A DNA stretch of 9,889 nt. Origin: Caulobacteraceae bacterium. GTDB taxonomy: Bacteria; Pseudomonadota; Alphaproteobacteria; Caulobacterales; Caulobacteraceae. Of the stretch, positions 1-6,938 are shown piece after piece (the stretch's first letter is position 1; each line of letters begins with the position of its first letter). Both the position numbers and the translations under genes were made by a program. The stretch spans positions 1 to 9,889 of the forward strand of contig CANKPO010000028.1 of assembly GCA_947484535.1 (NCBI GenBank), given 5' to 3'. The notes under the pieces are model-generated. The model searched no databases, was not told the origin of the DNA, and worked only from the letters and a program-made list of their open reading frames with translations.

Positions 1-3000
1 ACCAAAGCCGGGGCGGTGACATGGGGCGATGGCAGCGGTGCGGGCACGCGTCTCACCGGAAGAGTGACCAGTTCTAACTCCCTTGTCGGGTCAACTGTGG
101 ACGACAAGGTTGGCTTGAATGGCGTCAAGGTGCTCGGAAATGGCAACTATGTCGTTTCGAGCTCGGAATGGGGCGGCGGTCTGGGCACCAGATTGGGAGC
201 GGTTACCTGGGCGATTGGTATAGCGCCGACGGCGGGTGTCATCAGTACCAGCAACTCGCTTGTCGGAAACGTTTCAGATGATCGTGTGGGCCGGGACGGT
301 GTTCAGCCTGTTGGCTCCAACAACTATATTGTTAGATCATCCTATTGGAATAACAGTGCCGGCGCGGTGACCTGGGGAAGTGGATCATCCGGAGTGGTTG
401 GCTTAGTCAGTGCAGCGAACTCGATTGTCGGAGGCACTCCATTTGACATGTCGGGTGGTCTTTATGAGTTAAAAGTTTTGAGTAACGGTAACTACGTTAT
501 TGTTGCTCCTTTATGGGATAATGGCGCATTAAGAAATGTTGGTGCGGTAACTTGGGGAAATGGAAACGCCATCACTTCTGGCGTCATTAGTCAATCGAAC
601 TCGCTGATTGGAACCTATGAAAACGACAATATTGGGAATCAGGGTGTCTCTGCATTGCCTAATGGAAACTACGTTATTAGCAGTAGTTTTTTTGGGTTTA
701 GCAATGGCAGCCAAGAAGGGGCCGTCACTTGGGGCAACGGATCGACAGGAACGGTTGGCCTTGTCAGTGCCGCCAACTCCTTGGTGGGTTCAACCCCGAA
801 TGACCGTGTTGGCGCAGGAGGCTCGCGAATTCTGTCCGACGGTCGATATGTTGCTATGAGTCCCTACTGGGACGATCTTGCTGGCAGAGGTATCCATGCG
901 GGTGCCATGACCTATCTGGACGGTTCTGCCTCCTTTAGCGGGAGAGTGTCGGCGGAGAACTCTATCGTTGGCGAACCCAACATGGTCCAATTCAGCATTC
1001 TCAATTTGAATAACGACTCCTTCATCGCCTCGTCTGTTGCTGAAGGCGGCTCTGGCCGGGTCTATGTGGGGCTGACCAATCTCAATGCCCTGACCTATGA
1101 CCGGGCACCGAGTCTAGATTTCACCATCTCTACGGCCGCCGTGAAGCGGGTATTGGATACGGGCACCAGCCTCGTGCTGCAGGCCAGCAATGACATCACC
1201 GTCAATTCCGCCCTGACGGTGGATAATCCCAGCGGCAATGGCGGCGACCTGACCCTGCAGGCCGGCCGCTCGATCACGATCAATCAGCCGATCACCAGCG
1301 ACAATGGCAATGTCACCCTGATTGCCAATGATCTATTGGCCAATGGCGTGATTGACGCCCAGCGGGAGGACGGGCAGGCCAACATCACCTTTGGCACCAA
1401 CGGGTCAATCAATGCCGGGACCGGCACCGTCAATCTCGAGCTGAGGCTCGGCACCGGCAAGACCCATTCCAGCTATGGCGATTTTATCGGCATGGGGACG
1501 AACTTTAGCAAGATCACGGCGGCGCGGCGAAATATCTCGCCGTATGAGGTCTTCACCTTCACCGCCGACAACAAGACCATGACCTATGGCGCGACGCCGC
1601 CGGGCCTGACCTATTCCCGCGCCGGGCGTCTGTTCGGGACCGACAGCGCCGCCTTTACGGGTGCGCCGACCATCAGCACGACGGCCTCATCCATCGCCAA
1701 TGTCGGGGCCTATGCCATCACCGTCGCGCGCGGCACCTTGGCGACCTTGAAAAACTATTACAGCTTCGATTTCGTACCGGCGACCTTTACCATCACCAAG
1801 GCCATGTTGACGGTGCGGGCCGATGACAAACGCAGGGACTTTAATCTCGACAATCCGACCCTGACGGCATCGATCAGCGGCTATGTGAACGGGGATACGG
1901 CAGCCGTTGTTTCAGGCTTGCGGCTGTCGACCTCGGCCAGCCGCTCCTCTGCGTCCGGCAACTATTCGATTATCGCGTCGGGGGCGAGCGCGACAAACTA
2001 TGACTTTACGTTCCTGCCCGGTACCTTGACCATCAATGCGGGGATTCCGACACAAACCCTTGTCTTTAAAGCCAATAACCAGTCCATGACCTATGGGGCG
2101 GCGGTTCCCAGACTGAGCGGAGCCTATAGTTTTTCAGGGCTCTATGGCACGGACACGGCCGCAGTGGCCTTTTCGGGCGCACCCGCCTTGAGCACTGTGG
2201 CCAGTTCCACCTCGAATGTCGGGGCCTATGAGATCGCCATTGCGAGGGGCACACTGGCGGCCCTGAGCTATTACTATGATTTCAGCTTTGTTCCGGGCAT
2301 CCTGACCATCACCAAGGCTCAGTTGACGGTGCGCGCCGACGACAAGAGCCGAGAATATGGTCTGACCAATCCAGCCCTGACCGCCTCGATTAGTGGCTAT
2401 CGAAATGGCGATGGGATCGGCGTGGTGTCGGGCCTATCGCTCGCCACCTCTGCGACCCAAGGCTCCAATGTCGGCACCTATCAGATCACAGGATCGGGGG
2501 CCTCAGCGCTCAACTATGATTTCAGCTATCTGCCGGGGACGCTGAGCATCACCAAGGCGCTGTTAACCGTCCAGGCCGATGACAAGAGCCGTGAATATGG
2601 CCTAGCTAATCCTGCCCTGACCGCCTCGATCAGCGGCTATCGCAATGGTGACGGGGTAGGGGTCGTGTCCGGCCTGTCGCTGACCTCCGCCGCCACCCAA
2701 GGCTCCAATGTCGGCACCTATCAGATCACAGCCTCTGGAGCCTCGGCGCTGAACTATGATTTCAGTTACCTGCCCGGAACCCTGACCATCACCAAGGCGC
2801 GGTTGACCGTCCAAGCCGATGACAAGAGCCGTGAATATGGCCTGACCAATCCTGCCCTGACCGCCTCGATCAGCGGCTATCGGAATGGTGACACGAGTAG
2901 TGTGGTTTCCGGTCTGTCACTGGCCACCGTCGCGAGCCAAGGTTCCAACGTCGGGACCTATCAGATCACGGCTTCTGGGGCCTCGGCCCTGAACTATGAT

Positions 3001-4446
3001 TTCAGCTATCTGCCGGGGACCCTGACCGTCACCAAGGCGATCTTGACGGTTCAAGCCGACGACAAGAGCCGCGAATATGGCCTCGCCAATCCGATCCTGA
3101 CCGCCTCGATCAGCGGCTATCGCGCCAATGACACGAGCGGCTTGGTCTCTGGGCTATCGCTCGCCACTGCTGCCGTTCAAGGCTCCAACGCGGGGACCTA
3201 TCGGATCACCGCCTCTGGGGCCTCGGCGCTCAACTATGATTTCAGTTACCTGCCCGGAACCCTGACCGTCACCAAGGCACGTTTGACGGTCACTGCTGAC
3301 GACAAGAGCCGCGAATATGGCATGGCCAATCCAGCCCTGACCGCCGCGATTAGTGGCTATCGAAATGGCGATGGGATCGACGTAGTGTCAGGTCTATCGC
3401 TCGCCACCTCTGCGACCCTAGGCTCCAATGTCGGCCGCTACCAAATCACGGGCGCTGGTGCCTCAGCGCTAAACTATGACTTCAGCTATCTGCCCGGAAC
3501 CCTGACCATTACTAAGGCACGGCTAACCGTCCAAGCCGATGATAAGAGCCGTGAATATGGCCTGATCAACCCAAGCCTCACCGCCTCGATCAGCGGCTAT
3601 CGCAATGGCGATGGGGCAGGGGTCGTGTCCGGCCTATCGCTGGCCACCGCCGCGACCCAAGGCTCCAATGTCGGGACCTATCAGATCACAGCCTCTGGGG
3701 CCTCGGCGCTCAACTATGATTTCAGCTATCTGCCCGGTACCCTGACCGTCACCAAGGCGATCTTGACGGTTCAAGCCGATGACAAGAGCCGCGAATATGG
3801 CCTAGCCAATCCTGCCCTGACCGCCGCGATCAGCGGCTATCGCAATGGTGATGGGGCAGGGGTCGTGTCGGGCCTATCGCTGGCCACCTCTGTGACCCAA
3901 GCCTCCAATGTTGGGACCTATCAGATCACAGCCTCTGGGGCCTCGGCCCTGAACTATGATTTCAGCTATCTGCCCGGAACCCTGACCGTCACCAAGGCCC
4001 GCCTAACGGTTCAAGCGGATAGTAAGAGCCGGGAATATGGCGCGTTAAACCCGGACCTTACCGCAACGATCATGGGCTATCGCAATCAGGATAGTCTTGC
4101 GGCGGTCTCAAACCTGAGGCTCGCAACCTCTGCGACGCAGCGCTCATCGGTCGGTGACTATGAGATCATAGGCAGTGAGGCTACCGCCCAGAACTATGAC
4201 TTCGACTATCTACCGGGAACCTTGACGATCACGCCGATCAATCGAGCCGTTGCTCGGCTATCCTCTCTCAGCACGGATGATGCCATGCAGTTTGGATCGG
4301 CCCAGCGGCGGCGACCCTCGGCTCAGACATCTCTAGCGACCTTAGAGCAAGACAATGAGATCCCCCTCCTGACGTCAGTTGATGCGGTCTATGTTGCCTA
4401 TGCCGGGCCGCGGGCGACGGTCGGTCTGGGTCAAGGTCCGAACTGA
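1..4446 (+). CDS. Giant repetitive haemagglutinin/adhesin-like protein with GAVTWG and MBG repeats (5' end missing)
   Basis: The reading frame is open from base 1 to a TGA at 4444-4446, giving 1481 residues of a protein that starts outside the window. The GTG at 16 lies inside a repeat motif and is not a start. Order of parts: six GAVTWG-type repeats (residues 4-360); a linker (about 361-517) with alternating Gly/Thr/Asn beta-helix-like text such as GGDLTLQAGRSITI, typical of filamentous haemagglutinin relatives; three diverged MBG-like domains (518-773); eight 80-residue MBG YGX-type domains (774-1413); and a 68-residue tail containing QRRRPS. Such proteins are normally surface-exposed or secreted, often by two-partner secretion, but the N-terminus that would show this is absent. 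The tail shows no beta-barrel, LPXTG or obvious anchor. The role is probably adhesion or matrix formation, by analogy only. The family assignment is strong, the specific function unknown. Confidence 0.9.
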   Translation, partial: TKAGAVTWGDGSGAGTRLTGRVTSSNSLVGSTVDDKVGLNGVKVLGNGNYVVSSSEWGGGLGTRLGAVTWAIGIAPTAGVISTSNSLVGNVSDDRVGRDGVQPVGSNNYIVRSSYWNNSAGAVTWGSGSSGVVGLVSAANSIVGGTPFDMSGGLYELKVLSNGNYVIVAPLWDNGALRNVGAVTWGNGNAITSGVISQSNSLIGTYENDNIGNQGVSALPNGNYVISSSFFGFSNGSQEGAVTWGNGSTGTVGLVSAANSLVGSTPNDRVGAGGSRILSDGRYVAMSPYWDDLAGRGIHAGAMTYLDGSASFSGRVSAENSIVGEPNMVQFSILNLNNDSFIASSVAEGGSGRVYVGLTNLNALTYDRAPSLDFTISTAAVKRVLDTGTSLVLQASNDITVNSALTVDNPSGNGGDLTLQAGRSITINQPITSDNGNVTLIANDLLANGVIDAQREDGQANITFGTNGSINAGTGTVNLELRLGTGKTHSSYGDFIGMGTNFSKITAARRNISPYEVFTFTADNKTMTYGATPPGLTYSRAGRLFGTDSAAFTGAPTISTTASSIANVGAYAITVARGTLATLKNYYSFDFVPATFTITKAMLTVRADDKRRDFNLDNPTLTASISGYVNGDTAAVVSGLRLSTSASRSSASGNYSIIASGASATNYDFTFLPGTLTINAGIPTQTLVFKANNQSMTYGAAVPRLSGAYSFSGLYGTDTAAVAFSGAPALSTVASSTSNVGAYEIAIARGTLAALSYYYDFSFVPGILTITKAQLTVRADDKSREYGLTNPALTASISGYRNGDGIGVVSGLSLATSATQGSNVGTYQITGSGASALNYDFSYLPGTLSITKALLTVQADDKSREYGLANPALTASISGYRNGDGVGVVSGLSLTSAATQGSNVGTYQITASGASALNYDFSYLPGTLTITKARLTVQADDKSREYGLTNPALTASISGYRNGDTSSVVSGLSLATVASQGSNVGTYQITASGASALNYDFSYLPGTLTVTKAILTVQADDKSREYGLANPILTASISGYRANDTSGLVSGLSLATAAVQGSNAGTYRITASGASALNYDFSYLPGTLTVTKARLTVTADDKSREYGMANPALTAAISGYRNGDGIDVVSGLSLATSATLGSNVGRYQITGAGASALNYDFSYLPGTLTITKARLTVQADDKSREYGLINPSLTASISGYRNGDGAGVVSGLSLATAATQGSNVGTYQITASGASALNYDFSYLPGTLTVTKAILTVQADDKSREYGLANPALTAAISGYRNGDGAGVVSGLSLATSVTQASNVGTYQITASGASALNYDFSYLPGTLTVTKARLTVQADSKSREYGALNPDLTATIMGYRNQDSLAAVSNLRLATSATQRSSVGDYEIIGSEATAQNYDFDYLPGTLTITPINRAVARLSSLSTDDAMQFGSAQRRRPSAQTSLATLEQDNEIPLLTSVDAVYVAYAGPRATVGLGQGPN
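10..1080 (+). repeat. Six tandem GAVTWG-type protein repeats of 55-62 residues
   Basis: Units begin at about 10, 196, 361, 541, 718 and 901, each opening with GAVTW or a close variant (the last is GAMTY). The shared pattern is GAVTWG-x-G, then G-x-V-S-x-x-N-S-L-V-G, D-x-V-G, and NGNYVV followed by an aromatic residue. Unit length varies by insertions near the unit ends, so this is protein-level, not DNA-level, repetition, and the copies are old and diverged. The sixth unit is degenerate and grades into the next region. The repeat resembles one I remember as a Pfam 'repeat of unknown function' (possibly DUF5650, unverified). It may form beta-propeller-like blades or a solenoid. More copies probably lie to the left, since base 1 is already close to a unit boundary. 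Confidence 0.85.
1552..2319 (+). repeat. Three diverged MBG-like domains in an A-B-A order
   Basis: Two domains of one subtype, at 1552-1803 and 2059-2319, share the motifs TMTYGA or SMTYGA, a GTD-x-AAF element, SNVGAY or ANVGAY and ARGTLA. Between them, at 1804-2040, is a divergent member of the 80-residue subtype that dominates downstream: it reads LTVRADDKRRDF where the others have DDKSREYG, and SGNYSI where they have VGTYQI. Each domain ends with a short FVP/FLP...ITKA or INA motif, so all belong to one fold with strands near the junctions. The DNA here is not phase-locked like the array that follows, which suggests these are older copies. The MBG name comes from family recall, not a search. 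Confidence 0.8.
2320..4239 (+). repeat. Eight-unit tandem array of 240-bp repeats encoding MBG YGX-type domains
   Basis: Units begin at 2320, 2560, 2800, 3040, 3280, 3520, 3760 and 4000, with no change of phase; the landmark AAGAGCC recurs at 2344, 2584, 2824, 3064, 3304, 3544, 3784 and 4024. Each unit encodes 80 residues: LTVQADDKSREYG, then NPALTASISGYRNGD, VVSGLSLAT, SNVGTYQITASGAS, ALNYDFSYLPGTLT and a linking TKA. Units 1-7 are strongly alike in DNA as well as protein; unit 8 is more diverged (it begins ADSKSREYGALNP and ends with TPI in place of TKA), as expected for an array edge. The array probably forms a rod of Ig-like or ubiquitin-like beta domains that extends a functional tip. 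The domain name is from recall of the MBG YGX-type family. Confidence 0.95.
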
Positions 4447-4449
4447 CCC
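4428..4449. terminator. Possible small bidirectional hairpin across the convergent gene ends
   Basis: GGGTCA at 4428-4433 and TGACCC at 4444-4449 are perfect inverted repeats separated by 10 bases. The right arm contains the TGA stop codon of the giant protein and ends at the base before the complementary stop of the hydrolase gene. The stem has only six base pairs and no U-run follows on either side, so intrinsic termination is weakly supported. It is recorded because the two genes need to stop transcription somewhere in a 3-bp gap. Confidence 0.25.
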
Positions 4450-5352
4450 TTAGCGTCGATCGTCGAGCCAGCTGCGGATCGTCTTGTTGACCAAGGCTTC
4501 GGCGTCGTGCTGCACGAAATGGTCCGCCGATGGGATCATCAGAACGGTCGTGTCCTGTGAGACATGGTCCCACGTCCCGGCGTGACCCGCCGCGTTGAGG
4601 GCCTTGTCCTTCATGCCGTGAATGACCAAGACCGGGACACTGATCATAGGGGCATCGGCCGCCATGAGCCCGCTCTTATCAGTCGGCGTCTTGGGATAGT
4701 TGGCGCGGTAATAGTTGAGCATACCGACGATGCTGGAGCGTTTGAAGGCCTCGATATAGCGCGCCTTTTCAGCCGGATCCTTGACCCAGCCGACCAACCC
4801 TTCGGGCGTGAGATATTTCTCAAAGCCCGGTTGCTGGAAGTTGCGGGCATATTGGCTGTTCTTTTGCTGCTCTAGATTGGTCGCCATCTCGCGGGCAAAG
4901 CCGACGGGGTGGGGTACGCTCATGATGATCAGGCGATTGACCAGATCGGGCCGTGTAAAGACCACCTGCCAAGAGATGGCAGCGCCCCAGTCATGGCCAA
5001 CGATGATCGCGTTCTTTTGGCCTTCCGCCTCAATGACAGCGGCAACATCCCCGACCAGATTGGGCATGGCATAGGCCGCTTCGCCCTCAGGCTTGTCGGA
5101 GAGATTATAGCCTCGGTTGTCCAGCGCGGCGGTGCGGTAGCCAGCCTTGTTGAGCGTCGCCATCAGCGGCTTCCACGTCGCCCAATAGTCTGGAAAGCCG
5201 TGGATCAGGACGACGAGGGGGCCTTGGCCATCGACGACATAGTGGATCTTTACGCCCTTGTTGTTGGCATATCGGTCTTGGGGTTCGGCCTGGGCCATCG
5301 CTACGGCGGTGAATAGGGCCATGAAAACCGTGAGGGCGACTAGACGCTTCAT
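4450..5352 (-). CDS. Periplasmic alpha/beta hydrolase, epoxide-hydrolase-like
   Basis: A 300-residue protein. The start is the ATG at 5352, which follows a GGAG ribosome site by 7 bases and opens a clear Sec signal peptide (MKRLVALTVF, then a hydrophobic stretch to AVAMA, with likely cleavage after Ala20). The frame is open further upstream but there it only shadows the symporter gene. Motifs: HGFP oxyanion-hole loop (51-54), DNRGYNLSDKP (78-88), nucleophile elbow GHDWGA with Asp121, a cap element LNYYRANYP (212-220) whose Tyr would help polarise an epoxide, acid Asp249 in HGMKD, and His278 in ADHFVQ. Asp as nucleophile, rather than Ser, points to the epoxide hydrolase/haloacid or haloalkane dehalogenase branch, not an esterase. 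It follows the symporter in an operon with a 4-bp ATGA overlap. The physiological substrate is unknown, and export to the periplasm is less usual for this branch. Confidence 0.9.
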   Translation of the reverse strand: MKRLVALTVFMALFTAVAMAQAEPQDRYANNKGVKIHYVVDGQGPLVVLIHGFPDYWATWKPLMATLNKAGYRTAALDNRGYNLSDKPEGEAAYAMPNLVGDVAAVIEAEGQKNAIIVGHDWGAAISWQVVFTRPDLVNRLIIMSVPHPVGFAREMATNLEQQKNSQYARNFQQPGFEKYLTPEGLVGWVKDPAEKARYIEAFKRSSIVGMLNYYRANYPKTPTDKSGLMAADAPMISVPVLVIHGMKDKALNAAGHAGTWDHVSQDTTVLMIPSADHFVQHDAEALVNKTIRSWLDDRR

Positions 5353-6800
5353 AGTGCTGCTCCGTTCTTTGGGCCCCGGCTGAATGTGACCAGGCTGGCC
5401 TGACGACCAAAGACCAAACGGTTGACTGTGAGCGCAAAGGCAATGCACGCGATCAAGGTCACCAACATCAGGTGGATATAGTGGACCGGTGTCCAGCCAA
5501 AGGTGAAGAAGCCATAGAGCAGGGTGCCGAAAATCACTGCGCCTATGACCGCGCGGCCATCTACATTTTTGAACATCAACCCGACGATGAAGGCCGAGAG
5601 GATCGGCATGGACAATAGGCCGTTCAACTGCTGAACCAGATTGATGATAGAGGCCGCGCCCATATAGACCGGCACCAAGGCCACCGACAGGACCATGAAG
5701 GTGATGGAAATGATGGTGTTCAGTCGGCCCACATCGGGCTTTTCCGCAATGAACTTCTCGTGCAGATCGCAGACATAGAGCGTGACGGAAGAGTTCAAGA
5801 CCGAGGTGTAACTGGTCAGTAGCGCGGCGGCCATGAAGGCGGCGAAGGCACCCGACAGCCAACCGGGCATGACCAAAGCGACCAACTTGCCATAGGTCGC
5901 GTCCCCAGCGTCACCGAACAGTTTGAAGGCTACCACACCGGGCACCACGACAATGGCGGGGATGAAGATCAGACGAATGACGGCGGCGGCCATAACGCCC
6001 TTTTGACCCTCTTTCAGATTGGGCGCGGCCATGGCGCGCTGGGTGATGGTCTGATTGGTGCTCCAATAGAACATCTGGATGAAGATCATCCCGGTCAGTA
6101 GCGTCTGCCAAGGGATGGGCGAGTCCGGTCCACCAATCATGCTCAGGCGCTCGGGGGGTATACCGGAGAGATCGAAATTGATCGCGGCTAGGCCAAGGAT
6201 CACCACCAAGGCAGCCATGCCCAAAACGCCAACGCCTGAGATCGTGTCATAGACCGCGACGGCGCGCAGGCCGCCGCCAATCGCATAGGCTGCGCCCAGA
6301 ACAGCCATGGCCGCTGCGATATAGATCAGGGGGATGTCGATCCCGAACATGGTCTTGAGGAACAGCGAGCCCGTATAGAGCATGATCGGCAGATAGATGA
6401 ACACGTTGCCCAGCAGAAACAGCACCGAGACCACCGCTCGCAGATGCACCGAGCCATATTTGCGCTCTAAGAGCTCGGTCGTGGTCGTGCAATTGTTGCG
6501 ATAATAGATCGGTAGAAATATCCAACAGAGCATCAAAAGGCCGACAATGGCCGACAGTTCCCACCAGGCGAGCAGCAACATCTGATTGCCGTTCATGCCC
6601 ACCAACTGGTCGGTCGACAGGTTGGTGAGGGTGATCGAGCCTGCGATAAAGGGCCAGGTTAGGTTGCCGCCAGCGAGGAAATATTCGCGGTTGGAATTGC
6701 TCGACCGCCCACCCATGCGAGACACTTGCCAAGCTGTTAGCACCGCCATAAGGGCGGTTAGGCCGAAAAATACGGCCCATTGGATGATGTTGGTCTGCAT
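5349..6800 (-). CDS. Sodium:solute symporter (SSS family), probably a sugar/galactose transporter
   Basis: A 483-residue inner-membrane protein with many hydrophobic segments and a LeuT-type SSS (SLC5-like) pattern resembling Vibrio SglT. Visible motifs: GNLTWPFIAGSITLTNLSTD (45-64, broken first helix region); MNGNQ (69-73); WWELSA with Glu81, matching a sugar-contacting Glu in SglT; FYWSTNQTITQRAMAA (244-259), the family signature near the sugar-binding Asn/Tyr; and TSYTSVLNSS (329-338), the Ser-rich sodium-site helix. The ATG at 6800 is preferred over the GTG at 6809 because it has a GGGTGG site 5 bases upstream, while the GTG has none. The gene lies upstream of and overlaps the hydrolase (ATGA), and diverges from the alpha-galactosidase, which supports galactose or an alpha-galactoside as substrate. 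Where SglT has a sugar-site Lys (K294, from recall), this protein appears to have Arg276. Family is certain; substrate is inferred. Confidence 0.92.
   Translation of the reverse strand: MQTNIIQWAVFFGLTALMAVLTAWQVSRMGGRSSNSNREYFLAGGNLTWPFIAGSITLTNLSTDQLVGMNGNQMLLLAWWELSAIVGLLMLCWIFLPIYYRNNCTTTTELLERKYGSVHLRAVVSVLFLLGNVFIYLPIMLYTGSLFLKTMFGIDIPLIYIAAAMAVLGAAYAIGGGLRAVAVYDTISGVGVLGMAALVVILGLAAINFDLSGIPPERLSMIGGPDSPIPWQTLLTGMIFIQMFYWSTNQTITQRAMAAPNLKEGQKGVMAAAVIRLIFIPAIVVVPGVVAFKLFGDAGDATYGKLVALVMPGWLSGAFAAFMAAALLTSYTSVLNSSVTLYVCDLHEKFIAEKPDVGRLNTIISITFMVLSVALVPVYMGAASIINLVQQLNGLLSMPILSAFIVGLMFKNVDGRAVIGAVIFGTLLYGFFTFGWTPVHYIHLMLVTLIACIAFALTVNRLVFGRQASLVTFSRGPKNGAAL
5360..5363 (-). promoter_or_regulatory. 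Ribosome binding site of the hydrolase gene
   Basis: Read on the minus strand, GGAG sits 7 bases before the ATG at 5352, inside the last codons of the symporter gene. It decides the hydrolase start against the longer open frame, and with the ATGA overlap suggests coupled translation. Confidence 0.7.
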
Positions 6801-6805
6801 GGTCC

Positions 6806-6811
6806 CCACCC
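6806..6811 (-). promoter_or_regulatory. Ribosome binding site of the symporter gene
   Basis: On the minus strand GGGTGG ends 5 bases before the ATG at 6800. The alternative GTG start at 6809 overlaps this element and has only AAGAACGG before it, so the ATG is chosen. Confidence 0.5.
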
Positions 6812-6923
6812 GTTCTTATATTTTGAAGTCAGTTGAGGGTCTTGAGGGGGCGGTCGTCAATCGGATTATTGGACGGATGGTCAAGACTGGCTGGCGAGGC
6901 TAGCCTGACCGCTAAACGATCAT

Positions 6924-6931
6924 AGGGCGGA
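6924..6931 (+). promoter_or_regulatory. Ribosome binding site of the alpha-galactosidase gene
   Basis: AGGGCGGA ends 7 bases before the ATG at 6939, a good purine-rich site that supports this start. Confidence 0.65.
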
Positions 6932-6938
6932 TTCGACA

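Larger units (their letters stand above)
6801..6938. promoter_or_regulatory. Divergent intergenic promoter region between symporter and alpha-galactosidase
   Basis: The only sizeable intergenic DNA in the window (138 bp), between two outward-facing operons, so it should contain both promoters and any shared operator. Candidates by eye: forward TTGAGG at 6842-6847 and ATTATT at 6865-6870 with a 17-base spacer (weak match to sigma70); reverse TATAAG (minus strand) about 20 bases before the symporter ATG, with no good -35. Dyads seen: a perfect 10-bp palindrome AGGCTAGCCT at 6897-6906, CAAT-N6-ATTG at 6858-6871, and GGTCA (6879-6883) against TGACC (6906-6910). Any of these could be a sugar-responsive repressor site, but none matches an operator I can name. 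The regulator gene is not in the window. Confidence 0.45.

Noticed and set aside
16..18. GTG as the start of the giant protein
   Set aside because: It encodes the Val of a GAVTWG repeat, the frame is open to base 1, and no ribosome site or signal peptide is present; the true start is outside the window.
2320..4239. CRISPR array or non-coding satellite
   Set aside because: The 240-bp period is far too long for a CRISPR repeat-spacer unit, has no constant repeat with unique spacers, and reads in one continuous protein frame.
4564..5316. Plus-strand open frames across 4564-5316
   Set aside because: They are antisense to the hydrolase, whose triad and fold motifs are intact, and none carries a recognisable motif or good ribosome site.
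4450..5862. 470-residue version of the hydrolase extending upstream on the minus strand
   Set aside because: The extra N-terminal part lies out of frame within the symporter gene and has Arg/His/Gly-rich shadow composition. The ATG at 5352 has a ribosome site and begins a clear signal peptide.
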